Source: Aliivibrio sifiae
Lineage (GTDB): Bacteria > Pseudomonadota > Gammaproteobacteria > Enterobacterales > Vibrionaceae
Direction of reading: 5' to 3'
Length of the DNA stretch: 64,000 nucleotides
Assembly: GCF_002954705.1 (NCBI RefSeq)
Contig: NZ_MSCO01000001.1
Coordinates: 165,873 to 229,872 of the forward strand
The translations under genes and the position numbers were made by a program. Shown here piece by piece: positions 1 through 7,572 of this stretch (positions within the stretch are counted from its first letter, which is position 1; each line of letters begins with the position of its first letter). The notes beneath the pieces were generated by a model. That model was not told the origin of the DNA. It was given only the letters and a program-made list of their open reading frames with translations, and did not search any database.

Positions 1-652
1 CAAATTCAGGATTGGCGTTAACGGTAGCAATCGCAATGGCTTGCTCTTCATTTAATTGTGGTTTTTCTTGTGTTATTTGGACATTACGTTGCCAATAGGT
101 TGGTTTTGGAGCAAGCGATATTTCTTCAATCCATCCTTTATCGACCACCGCTTTTAAGGTTGCTGCTGTAATGTCTTCTTCAAGCATGTGCTCGTGGCTG
201 CATTGTTGATGACGAACAAGATTAAGGGCTTTGGCTTGTTTAGGTGCTCGAGTGAGTTTATTGAGATCTTGGTTTTTTCCTAGCTCAGTAATTTGCCATG
301 CTTTTAGTGCTGAAAAACTGGCTTCTCTTCCTTTTCGTAACCATGCAGGCATGGCATTCGCTAAGGTTTCCCCTAATGGATATTGGTAATACGTACTGCT
401 CCAATTAAGAAGCTTATAAAGATGAGGCGTCCATAGAGAGGTTGTATCTAGTACAGAATCTAGGCCTTTTAATTTCTTACGGGCAAATTCAGAGTCGTTA
501 CTTAATTTTGTGACAATTCCGATAAGGCGTTGACGACCAAAAGGCACTTTTACACGACCCCCAATGACTGGGTGTTGTCCGGCTTTAATTAAGTAATCAA
601 AGGTACGGTCAAGAGGTACGGGAAGTGAAACGTGTGCAATTGAATAGGACAT
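1..652 (-). CDS. priA: Primosomal protein N' (PriA helicase), N-terminal part
   Basis: The reverse strand reads an open frame from an ATG at 650-652 to the window edge, starting MSYSIAHVSLPVPLDRTFDY and continuing for about 217 residues. This matches the 3'-DNA-binding domain at the N-terminus of PriA, the helicase that restarts collapsed replication forks by loading the primosome. The helicase domains lie outside the window, so the gene is cut by the edge rather than broken. The divergent position next to rpmE is the usual arrangement in Vibrionaceae. The start is supported by alignment with the family; I see no strong ribosome binding site. Confidence 0.93.
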   Translation of the reverse strand, partial: MSYSIAHVSLPVPLDRTFDYLIKAGQHPVIGGRVKVPFGRQRLIGIVTKLSNDSEFARKKLKGLDSVLDTTSLWTPHLYKLLNWSSTYYQYPLGETLANAMPAWLRKGREASFSALKAWQITELGKNQDLNKLTRAPKQAKALNLVRHQQCSHEHMLEEDITAATLKAVVDKGWIEEISLAPKPTYWQRNVQITQEKPQLNEEQAIAIATVNANPEF

Positions 653-749
653 AGCCAACATTAATCAAGAATAATAGGATGAATAGTCTACTCTTAGATA
701 AAAATATCGCAAAGGGGTAAAATAATTGGTGGAAAAAGTAACAGATTAG

Positions 750-778
750 TTGATTGATCGGCCGCGATTCATTATTAT
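750..778 (+). promoter_or_regulatory. Putative sigma-70 promoter of rpmE
   Basis: TTGATT at 750-755 and TATTAT at 773-778 are separated by exactly 17 bases, a good sigma-70 arrangement. Transcription would begin near 785, giving rpmE a leader of about 105 bases. Assigned by eye from the motif only. Confidence 0.45.
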
Positions 779-784
779 ACGCGA

Positions 785-889
785 CCTTAAGTAAGTGTAA
801 TTTATCTATGCTTACTATTTTTGTTACACGACGTGTGGTGTCCGGCTTAGATTCGGATGGCGACACGGCCTAAATTATAAGGTTTTCCC
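785..889 (+). promoter_or_regulatory. Structured rpmE leader, possible L31 autoregulatory element
   Basis: The leader can fold into GTAAG/CTTAC (791-815) and a compound GC-rich structure between 826 and 870 in which TCCG (841-844) pairs with CGGA (854-857) and GTG (838-840) can pair with CAC (864-866). Ribosomal protein L31 leaders are known in gammaproteobacteria, so this may be the site where excess L31 represses its own translation. The fold was judged by eye and was not compared with a covariance model. Confidence 0.35.
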
Positions 890-1108
890 ATGAAAGTAGG
901 TATCCACCCAGAATACAAAGCTGTTAAAGCTACTTGTTCTTGCGGCAACGAATTTGAATTCAAATCAGCGCTAGGCAAAGACACAATCCACCTAGACGTA
1001 TGTGGCGAATGTCATCCGTTCTACACTGGTAAGCAACGTATCGTTGATACTGGCGGCCGTGTTGATCGCTTCAACAAACGTTTCGGTGCAATTGGTTCTA
1101 AGAAATAA
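890..1108 (+). CDS. rpmE: 50S ribosomal protein L31 (bL31), zinc-binding form
   Basis: This 72-residue protein starts [12 protein letters not shown] and matches bL31 of the large ribosomal subunit central protuberance. Cys16, Cys18, Cys37 and Cys40 form the zinc ribbon, so this is the zinc-containing (C+) paralogue rather than the zinc-free YkgM type. AAGG lies a few bases upstream of the ATG. It is transcribed alone, away from priA, and is followed at once by a hairpin terminator. Length and sequence are typical. Confidence 0.97.
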   Translation: MKVGIHPEYKAVKATCSCGNEFEFKSALGKDTIHLDVCGECHPFYTGKQRIVDTGGRVDRFNKRFGAIGSKK

Positions 1109-1128
1109 TTACCAATTTCCGATAAAAG

Positions 1129-1155
1129 AGGAGTCCAATAGGGCTCCTTTTTTTA
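1129..1155 (+). terminator. Rho-independent terminator of rpmE
   Basis: An eight-base-pair stem (AGGAGTCC 1129-1136 with GGGCTCCT 1141-1148, one T-G wobble) with loop AATA is followed by a T run. Confidence 0.85.
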
Positions 1156-1290
1156 TGCCTAAAATTCGGAGTAGTGTCACTTTCTTGTTTGAAATAAAGG
1201 AATAAAATCTTCCATTAAAACCCACATTTTTGTTGGTATGATCTGTAAGTGAGGACTATGAAGTTTGAGCTAGATCAACTATTATTACGA

Positions 1291-1320
1291 TTCACTGTTT
1301 TTAAACAGTCCTCCTATAAT
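1291..1320 (+). promoter_or_regulatory. Putative promoter and operator of the malic enzyme gene
   Basis: A perfect TATAAT lies at 1315-1320, with TTCACT 18 bases upstream at 1291-1296. The spacer carries an inverted repeat, ACTGTTT (1294-1300) and AAACAGT (1303-1309), which could be an operator. The regulator is unknown. Confidence 0.45.
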
Positions 1321-1343
1321 TATTAGTATTCAGGAAAACCGCC

Positions 1344-2591
1344 ATGTCTGAAGATTTTCGCGAACAAGCTCTCCATTATCACGCTTACCCGACTCCAGGT
1401 AAAATTGAAATTGCATTGACTAAGCCTGCTGATACCGCAGAAGATCTAGCACTGGCATACAGCCCCGGTGTTGCAGAGCCAGTACGTGAAATCGCAAAGA
1501 ATCCTGATGATGTTTATAAATACACATCAAAAGGTAATATGGTTGCAGTGATCTCTAACGGTACCGCAATTCTTGGTTTAGGTAACTTAGGTCCTTTGGC
1601 ATCAAAACCAGTTATGGAAGGTAAGTCATTACTTTTTAAACGTTTTGCAGGCCTAGATTCTATTGATATCGAAGTAAAGCACCGCACAATAGATGAATTC
1701 GTTGATACGGTTGCTAATATTGCTGACACCTTTGGTGGTATTAACTTAGAAGATATTAAAGCCCCTGATTGTTTTGAAATCGAACGTCGTTTAATTGAGC
1801 GTTGTGACATTCCTGTATTTCATGATGACCAACACGGTACTGCAATTGTAACGGCAGCGGGCATGTTGAATGCTATCGAACTTCAAGGTAAGAAGTTAGA
1901 AGAAGCTATTATTGTTTGTTTAGGCGCAGGTGCGGCAGCAGTTGCGTGCATGGAAATGCTTATTAAGTGTGGCGCGATGCGTGAAAAGATCTACATGCTA
2001 GATCGTAAAGGTGTTATTCACACTCGCCGTGATGATATTAATGAATATAAGCAACGTTTTGCGAATAACACAGACAAACGTACGCTGGAAGATGTTATTG
2101 AAGGCGCTGATTTATTCCTAGGGGTATCGGGTCCAAACCTATTACCACCTGAAGCGCTTAAATTAATGGCGGATAAGCCAGTCGTGTTTGCATGTTCAAA
2201 CCCTGATCCTGAAATCAAGCCAGAGTTGGCTCATGAAGTTCGTGATGATTTAATCATGGGTACAGGTCGTTCGGATTATCCAAACCAAGTTAACAATGTG
2301 CTTTGTTTCCCATTCATTTTCCGTGGTGCTTTGGATGTTCGTGCAAGCGTGATTAATGATGAAATGAAATTAGCAGCAGTTGAAGCAATTCGTCAGTTAA
2401 CAAAAGAACCAGTACCAGCTGAAGTATTAAAAGCAGCTGGTGTTGATGCGTTAGAGTTTGGTAAAGGCTACATCATTCCTAAACCAATGGATCCTCGCCT
2501 ACTTCCTCGTGTTGCTAAAGCTGTGGCACAAGCTGCGGTTGATTCAGGCGTAGCACGTATTGAAATGCCTGAGAATTACATGGAAGCGTAA
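1344..2591 (+). CDS. Malic enzyme, short form (oxaloacetate-decarboxylating malate dehydrogenase)
   Basis: The product oxidatively decarboxylates malate to pyruvate with NAD(P)+, linking the TCA cycle to pyruvate and supplying reducing power. It is 415 residues long and carries the family motifs AYSPGVAEP near residue 38, SNGTAILGLGNLGP near 70, FHDDQHGTA near 158 and the dinucleotide-binding GAGAAAVA near 194. It lacks the C-terminal phosphotransacetylase-like domain of E. coli MaeB (759 aa), so it is the short form common in vibrios. Coenzyme preference cannot be read from the sequence. It is a single-gene unit that meets pulA at a shared terminator. Confidence 0.93.
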   Translation: MSEDFREQALHYHAYPTPGKIEIALTKPADTAEDLALAYSPGVAEPVREIAKNPDDVYKYTSKGNMVAVISNGTAILGLGNLGPLASKPVMEGKSLLFKRFAGLDSIDIEVKHRTIDEFVDTVANIADTFGGINLEDIKAPDCFEIERRLIERCDIPVFHDDQHGTAIVTAAGMLNAIELQGKKLEEAIIVCLGAGAAAVACMEMLIKCGAMREKIYMLDRKGVIHTRRDDINEYKQRFANNTDKRTLEDVIEGADLFLGVSGPNLLPPEALKLMADKPVVFACSNPDPEIKPELAHEVRDDLIMGTGRSDYPNQVNNVLCFPFIFRGALDVRASVINDEMKLAAVEAIRQLTKEPVPAEVLKAAGVDALEFGKGYIIPKPMDPRLLPRVAKAVAQAAVDSGVARIEMPENYMEA

Positions 2592-2618
2592 GTCGCTTTT
2601 ATTTTTCTTTAGGGTATA

Positions 2619-2657
2619 AAAAAGGCTTCCTACATCATTGATGGGGAAGCCTTTTTA
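2619..2657. terminator. Bidirectional terminator between malic enzyme gene and pulA
   Basis: A perfect ten-base stem, AAAGGCTTCC (2621-2630) and GGAAGCCTTT (2645-2654), has an A run on its left and a T run on its right, so it can stop transcription from both converging genes. Confidence 0.88.
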
Positions 2658-2685
2658 CTTGGAGGGATGTTAGCGTATTTTGGTA

Positions 2686-5600
2686 TTAGTTGTGACGTTT
2701 TTCAAAAACGGCAACCGACCAAGCTGGCGTGTTTAATTTATTGTTCGTCACGCTTGAGCTTTTTGAATCGTTGCGAGCAATGGACTTAGCCCCGTTTGCT
2801 GCTTGGATTGAATGAAGCGTATAACCTGTTGCATCAAAGTTGGCAAATTCATTGATAGCAGCTGGATTTGCATTAACTACAACCACGAGTCCATCCCGTT
2901 CTTGGTCAATAGACGTATCGTAGTTATTACCACTGTTATCTATGCTCATCACAATGACACCAACGGTTTGATTACTACCTGTATTGTGGAATTTCACTCG
3001 TTTAATAATCTTATCACCATGACCTAAAGTAAGTAAGCCTGAAGACGCTCGTAGTGATGCAAACTCTTCATAAAAGGCTTTCATTGCTTGGATGTTGGCG
3101 GGTGTTGGGGTGGCATTTTCGGCTGAATTATTTATTACGCCTTGAATAACCGTCCAGTTACTTCCATCTTTATCTTCACGAGGCAAACCAACATCCCAGT
3201 TATTGTCTTGTGCTGTGAAATCAACACGGTTGTACCAATCACCAGAGTCATAAGAGTCACGTTGCATCGATTTAGAACGCAATAACTCGCTACCCATATG
3301 TGTAAATGGAACCCCTTGACCTAGCATTGCGGTTGCTAATGAAACAGCTTGCATACGAGTTCGGATTTCTGCTGATACGTCGTAACCGATCTTATATTGG
3401 TTGTTATCCCATAAGGTTTGGTTATCGTGCTTTGATACGTAGTTTTGAATCTCCCATGCGTCTTTTGCATAGCCTGCAGGTTGGCCGTTGTAATCTAACT
3501 CTGAGCCTTTGATACTTTTGTTTTTACTGTCTACAAAAGTGAAATCAGATAAGTTACCAGCCATACCTAAACGAGTTAAATCAGCTAGGTGAAGTGCCGT
3601 TTCTTTATTTGTTTTATTTTGTTCGTTAGGTAAGATAAATGCACCATTACCAAAACCTTGGTTTTCACGTAATCCCATTTCAGAGTCGAATGGACCACCA
3701 CCACGAACGGAGTCACGTAAGCGATCGGAAAAAGTACCAACACCTGTGCCATACATGTTTGGTTGAGTTGCTTGAGTAAATTGGCGATCATTACCCACTT
3801 CACCAAAGTTCCAACCTTCACCATAGAAATAAGTTTTTGGATCAACGGCTTTCACTGCTGCTAATGTCTCTAAGATTTGCGTTTTAGGGTGATGGCCCAT
3901 TAAATCCCAACGGAAAGCATCAATTTTATAATCTTGCGCCCACACAACTAATGAATCAGAGATTAATTTACCCATCATGGCATTTTCTGGAGCGGTATTT
4001 GAACAACAGGTTGAGTTTTCAACACTACCTGTGATTTCATTCAAGCGTTGGTAATACCAGGGAACAATGCGATCTAAAACCGATTTATCGCTTACACCGG
4101 CTTCATTAGTATGGTTGTAAACGATATCCATAACTACATTCATTCCGATGTCATTTTTTATTGCCATGACCATTTCACGGAATTCTTTAATTCGAATCAT
4201 CCCGTCTGGATTACTTGAGTAAGAGCCTTCAGGCACGGTGTAATGGTATGGGTCATAACCCCAGTTAAAACCATCAACGTCTATTACGTAACTATTTAAG
4301 CGTTGTATTACCGCATTCTCTGGAGAGTCTTTTGCTAGCATGGCAGTAAACACAGATGCGATACTGTCATTGCCGCTACAGTAGCTGCCAAAATCTTTAT
4401 CGTCTTTGATGGTTGGTTTCAAACCACATAACTTTGTGAAGGATTCATCAATATTCGCTATTTGCGTGTTATCTTCATTGATGGTTGCAATATCAAAGGT
4501 TGGTAATAAATGCAGGTGTGATACGCCAGAATCAGAGAGTGACTTTAAATGTTTTACGGGTGCTGAATCTGCTTGACTGAAGGCTGAGTATTTACCTCTG
4601 CTATCTGTTGGTATTGATTGCTCTAGTGCTGAGAAATCACGGATGTGAGCTTCATATAAAATAAATTCGGCTGGGTTAGTTTGAGAGTGAGGTGATGTTA
4701 GGTTATTCCAACCTGCAGGCACTACTTCAGCATTTTTTAAATCAATAACTTGGCTTAATTCTGAGTTGGTAGAAAGACTTAATGAGTACGGATCAGTTAC
4801 TTGGTACGTTTCAATCTTATCTGTCGCTGGGTGATAAACGGTTACTTCATATTTATAGAAATCACCATGTGTAAGTTCTGTGTTTTCAGCAACCCAACTA
4901 CCTGTTGTTTGATTAAAGATCATAGGGATCTTTCTGCTCTCTTGCTTGCTGTTGTCATAAGATACTAAAACAACAGATTGAGAGGTTGGTGCCCATAAGC
5001 GGAAAGTTGTGCTTCCATCAGAATTAATAAGAGCACCAAATTTTTCATTCACTGCTTGGCTAGCATATAGTGAATCTAATGCACTTGCTGTTTGAACTTC
5101 GGTTGCTTTAATTACACCAGTAGCATTTGATGCTACTAGTATCAATTGGCCTTTTAGTGCTTCTTTTAAAGTAATATCTGCTTGAGAAAAATCGATATTA
5201 AACGCGATAAAATCAGACGCTAGATGTGGTTTTTCTTCTGAACCTTTCCACGTATCAGAGCGACTTAATGTCTTACTACTAATAACGTTATCTGAACCAA
5301 TGACTTTTCTTGTTTTACTATCAAAAACCATTCCCGCATTTTTTGCATAAAATAACTCTATCTTTGTCGCATCTTTACTGTTTATTAGTAGGGTGTTATC
5401 ACTAGCGAAAATGGCACTAGCACCTAATAATTCGATTGAGTTAACCGGTTTATTAGCCATCGGATCATAATAGACTTTATCGGTACCTTTGAAGAGGAAA
5501 GCGACATTACCTATTGCTGTTGTTTTTTCAAACTCAATTTTTAGATTCGCGCTTTGGTAATCGCCATCAAATTTTGTATTTGGAATGATATTTAAGCAAT

Positions 5601-6282
5601 TATCAGTGCTATTAATAGGAATATCCCAATAGACCCCATAAGTATCACTAACACCGGAAGGTTCAATACCTGGCCATGCTGAATTGGTCGTATCTAGGTT
5701 GGTGCATGACCCCTCATTCCATACATGGAGTCGGAATGCATTTGCATCTGCATCTGGTGTATTCATGTATACACGAGCATGGTTAGCAGGAATATCACCA
5801 GTTGGAATTAATTCGGGATAAACAGAGGAGATACCTTCTTGTGTGAATACTTCCCCGCTAGTATTGGTCTGGAATAAATCGACTTTGCCATTAAAATCAT
5901 TTAAAGGTTTAGTGTTGTTCTCGCCGATACGAGGAATAAAATTCACGCACTGAGAGGGGTGTTTTTTATCTACGTTGAGTGACCAGTACACTCCAAATTC
6001 TGTATCTTCTCCGTCAGGTTTGATCCCTATAGCCCAATCTTTGGCATCAGGATTATCACCCAAATAAGCACCACAGTTATCGTCATTCCAAACATACAAA
6101 CTTGGATTATTGTAATTACTAGATGTTGATTTGAAATAGACTTTAACGGTGTTATTAGATTCAACTGGTTTTTCAATATCCCCAGAAGGGGAATTACAAC
6201 CAAAAAGCATTGATGATGTAATGACAGTTAAAATAGATTTAGCTAGATAAGACGGTTTGAATATTTTATTAATATTATTCAC
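2686..6282 (-). CDS. pulA: Pullulanase, type I, lipoprotein (GH13)
   Basis: This 1198-residue enzyme hydrolyses alpha-1,6 branches in pullulan, amylopectin and limit dextrins. The N-terminus is a lipoprotein signal with lipobox LFGC and Asn after the Cys. Two carbohydrate-binding repeats of the CBM41/pullulanase-associated type follow (about residues 46-150 and 165-275; VYWSLNV and VYWDIPI). A CBM48-like domain (FRLWAPTSQSVVLVSY, about 425) precedes the catalytic barrel. The four GH13 regions are intact: DIVYNHTN (Asp719, His724), nucleophile Asp793 in FRWDLMGHH, acid Glu822 in YGEGWNFG and H952-D953-N954. The start is GTG (6280-6282) with a weak ribosome site. It is last in the glucan cluster. 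Klebsiella PulA is exported by type II secretion to the cell surface; whether that holds here is inference. Confidence 0.95.
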   Translation of the reverse strand: MNNINKIFKPSYLAKSILTVITSSMLFGCNSPSGDIEKPVESNNTVKVYFKSTSSNYNNPSLYVWNDDNCGAYLGDNPDAKDWAIGIKPDGEDTEFGVYWSLNVDKKHPSQCVNFIPRIGENNTKPLNDFNGKVDLFQTNTSGEVFTQEGISSVYPELIPTGDIPANHARVYMNTPDADANAFRLHVWNEGSCTNLDTTNSAWPGIEPSGVSDTYGVYWDIPINSTDNCLNIIPNTKFDGDYQSANLKIEFEKTTAIGNVAFLFKGTDKVYYDPMANKPVNSIELLGASAIFASDNTLLINSKDATKIELFYAKNAGMVFDSKTRKVIGSDNVISSKTLSRSDTWKGSEEKPHLASDFIAFNIDFSQADITLKEALKGQLILVASNATGVIKATEVQTASALDSLYASQAVNEKFGALINSDGSTTFRLWAPTSQSVVLVSYDNSKQESRKIPMIFNQTTGSWVAENTELTHGDFYKYEVTVYHPATDKIETYQVTDPYSLSLSTNSELSQVIDLKNAEVVPAGWNNLTSPHSQTNPAEFILYEAHIRDFSALEQSIPTDSRGKYSAFSQADSAPVKHLKSLSDSGVSHLHLLPTFDIATINEDNTQIANIDESFTKLCGLKPTIKDDKDFGSYCSGNDSIASVFTAMLAKDSPENAVIQRLNSYVIDVDGFNWGYDPYHYTVPEGSYSSNPDGMIRIKEFREMVMAIKNDIGMNVVMDIVYNHTNEAGVSDKSVLDRIVPWYYQRLNEITGSVENSTCCSNTAPENAMMGKLISDSLVVWAQDYKIDAFRWDLMGHHPKTQILETLAAVKAVDPKTYFYGEGWNFGEVGNDRQFTQATQPNMYGTGVGTFSDRLRDSVRGGGPFDSEMGLRENQGFGNGAFILPNEQNKTNKETALHLADLTRLGMAGNLSDFTFVDSKNKSIKGSELDYNGQPAGYAKDAWEIQNYVSKHDNQTLWDNNQYKIGYDVSAEIRTRMQAVSLATAMLGQGVPFTHMGSELLRSKSMQRDSYDSGDWYNRVDFTAQDNNWDVGLPREDKDGSNWTVIQGVINNSAENATPTPANIQAMKAFYEEFASLRASSGLLTLGHGDKIIKRVKFHNTGSNQTVGVIVMSIDNSGNNYDTSIDQERDGLVVVVNANPAAINEFANFDATGYTLHSIQAANGAKSIARNDSKSSSVTNNKLNTPAWSVAVFEKRHN

Positions 6283-6358
6283 AGTTAAGTATTTCCATAT
6301 ATTTATTTGTAGGGTTAATAAATTAAGATAAGAATAATATTATTTAATAAGTACATAT

Positions 6359-6374
6359 TGTGATCATGGTAACT
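6359..6374 (-). promoter_or_regulatory. Candidate CRP site upstream of pulA
   Basis: TGTGATCATGGTAACT has one perfect CRP half (TGTGA) and a degenerate second half (TAACT for TCACA). It lies about 80 bases before the pulA start. No GGAGGA MalT core is visible in the same 200-base gap. Confidence 0.25.
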
Positions 6375-6431
6375 AGAAGTTATTTAACTTTAAAAAAATA
6401 TCATACCATTTATTTAAACCAACAGCTAAAG

Positions 6432-6462
6432 CCATTAAAGGTAATCTTTAAAGGCTTTTTAT
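6432..6462 (-). terminator. Long imperfect hairpin between malM and pulA
   Basis: AAAGCC and GGCTTT enclose TTAAAG and CTTTAA, separated by one mismatch, giving a twelve-pair stem. In the malM direction the stem is not followed by a clear T run, so it may be a weak terminator or an RNA-stability element letting some transcription through to pulA. Confidence 0.4.
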
Positions 6463-6483
6463 ATTATGTTTTTTATATTATTG

Positions 6484-7308
6484 TTATTTTTTATTTTCTA
6501 ATGCATTAACAAAAACTTCTTCAGCGTCTTTGATTCCTAAGGCTTTTGCTTCTTCTAATAAAGCGAGAGCTTTGGTGATATCATTTTTCTTTGCCGCTTC
6601 AATAATCGCATTATGGTAAAACGTTTTTGTTTCTGGTTGAGCGACTACTGTTGCTAGTTTAGTTTGTTTTTTTTGTACTTTATGTGACTGTAGGGATAAC
6701 GTTTTAACGGATAATTCTAATTTACCAAATCGTTTATAAACATAAGTAGGATCAGTCACCATTGGCATTGCTTCGCCTAATTCTTCAGCTCTTATCCTTG
6801 CTGGGTGTTTTACTTTTATGGATTTTCTTAAATATGATTCAGAGGAGTAAATAATAAAATAAGGTGTTTTTGTTGCATCAAGGTCAAAATTTAATTGAAA
6901 TTGGGTTCGAGTAAAAGCATCTGATGGCTTTATATCAAATTGGTCTAAACTTGTGGTACTGATAATATTAAACTGGTTATCTAATGCGATTAATTTAGGG
7001 GCAACAACTGAATCGTTAACCATTAGGCTCGATAGACGCAATTGAACTTTTGCTGAACGGTCAGATAATTTAAAAGCATTAAAATAACTATTTCCATCAG
7101 AGAAATGACCAATAGGAGAATCAGCATCTAATTGAAAATCGATCTCTTCAGTGCTGTTAAGTTGTATCCACGGGAATTGAGTAAAGTCACTGCAACACAC
7201 TTCTGAAGAGGCTATAGGAACTATTGGTTCTTGAATGGTTTTAGTTGAAGAACATGCGGTTAAAGAAAGCCCGACAAGTAAGCTAAATAATAATTTTTTG
7301 GTGTTCAT
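6484..7308 (-). CDS. malM: Maltose operon protein MalM-like lipoprotein
   Basis: The protein resembles MalM, the periplasmic protein encoded after lamB in enterobacterial maltose operons; its exact role is unknown. The ATG at 7306-7308 was preferred over one 11 codons upstream because it has GGAGAG at good spacing and begins directly with a lipoprotein signal (MNTKKLLFSLLVGLSLTACSS, lipobox LTAC). From this start it is 274 residues. The body carries the MalM-type FPWIQL and a beta-rich region, and the C-terminus has a helical repeat-like segment (IIEAAKKNDITKALALLEEAKALG). It follows lamB, separated by strong hairpins, so it is probably expressed at a lower level than the porin. Confidence 0.82.
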   Translation of the reverse strand: MNTKKLLFSLLVGLSLTACSSTKTIQEPIVPIASSEVCCSDFTQFPWIQLNSTEEIDFQLDADSPIGHFSDGNSYFNAFKLSDRSAKVQLRLSSLMVNDSVVAPKLIALDNQFNIISTTSLDQFDIKPSDAFTRTQFQLNFDLDATKTPYFIIYSSESYLRKSIKVKHPARIRAEELGEAMPMVTDPTYVYKRFGKLELSVKTLSLQSHKVQKKQTKLATVVAQPETKTFYHNAIIEAAKKNDITKALALLEEAKALGIKDAEEVFVNALENKK

Positions 7309-7341
7309 CAAGACTCTCCATGATTCGATAAATAAACGCAA

Positions 7342-7559
7342 AAAGGCAGCCGATTTGGCTAATGCCAGTCAGTTAAGCGAACATCAATAAAAACAAGGGC
7401 TTCAGACGAATTTATTACAATCATTCTTGAGCCCTTGTTGTATCTATCTTTCACTCTCTTAACGGGTACTTTGCCATATCTATTAGACATTGAATAAATA
7501 GTGCATAATTACTCAATAAAGTGACTAACTGATCGGCATTAGCCGATTTGGCTGCCTTT
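7342..7559. repeat. Paired palindromic units flanking the lamB-malM spacer
   Basis: Two 34-base arms, 7342-7375 and 7526-7559, are imperfect inverted copies of each other. Each contains a self-complementary unit (7345-7366 and 7535-7556) built as GGC-AGCC-loop-GGCT-GCC. After reverse-complementing one unit, the stems are identical and only the five-base loop differs: it reads GATTT in one and AAATC in the other, so it is inverted. The lamB-malM junction of E. coli also carries repetitive palindromes, but this sequence is not a REP or ERIC element that I recognise. Confidence 0.75.
7387..7440 (-). terminator. Terminator or attenuator between lamB and malM
   Basis: A ten-base perfect stem (AACAAGGGCT 7392-7401 with AGCCCTTGTT 7430-7439) is extended by weaker pairs. 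Read on the minus strand it ends in GTTTTTATT, which fits a Rho-independent terminator after lamB. Confidence 0.7.
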
Positions 7560-7572
7560 AATTTTAAAGTAA

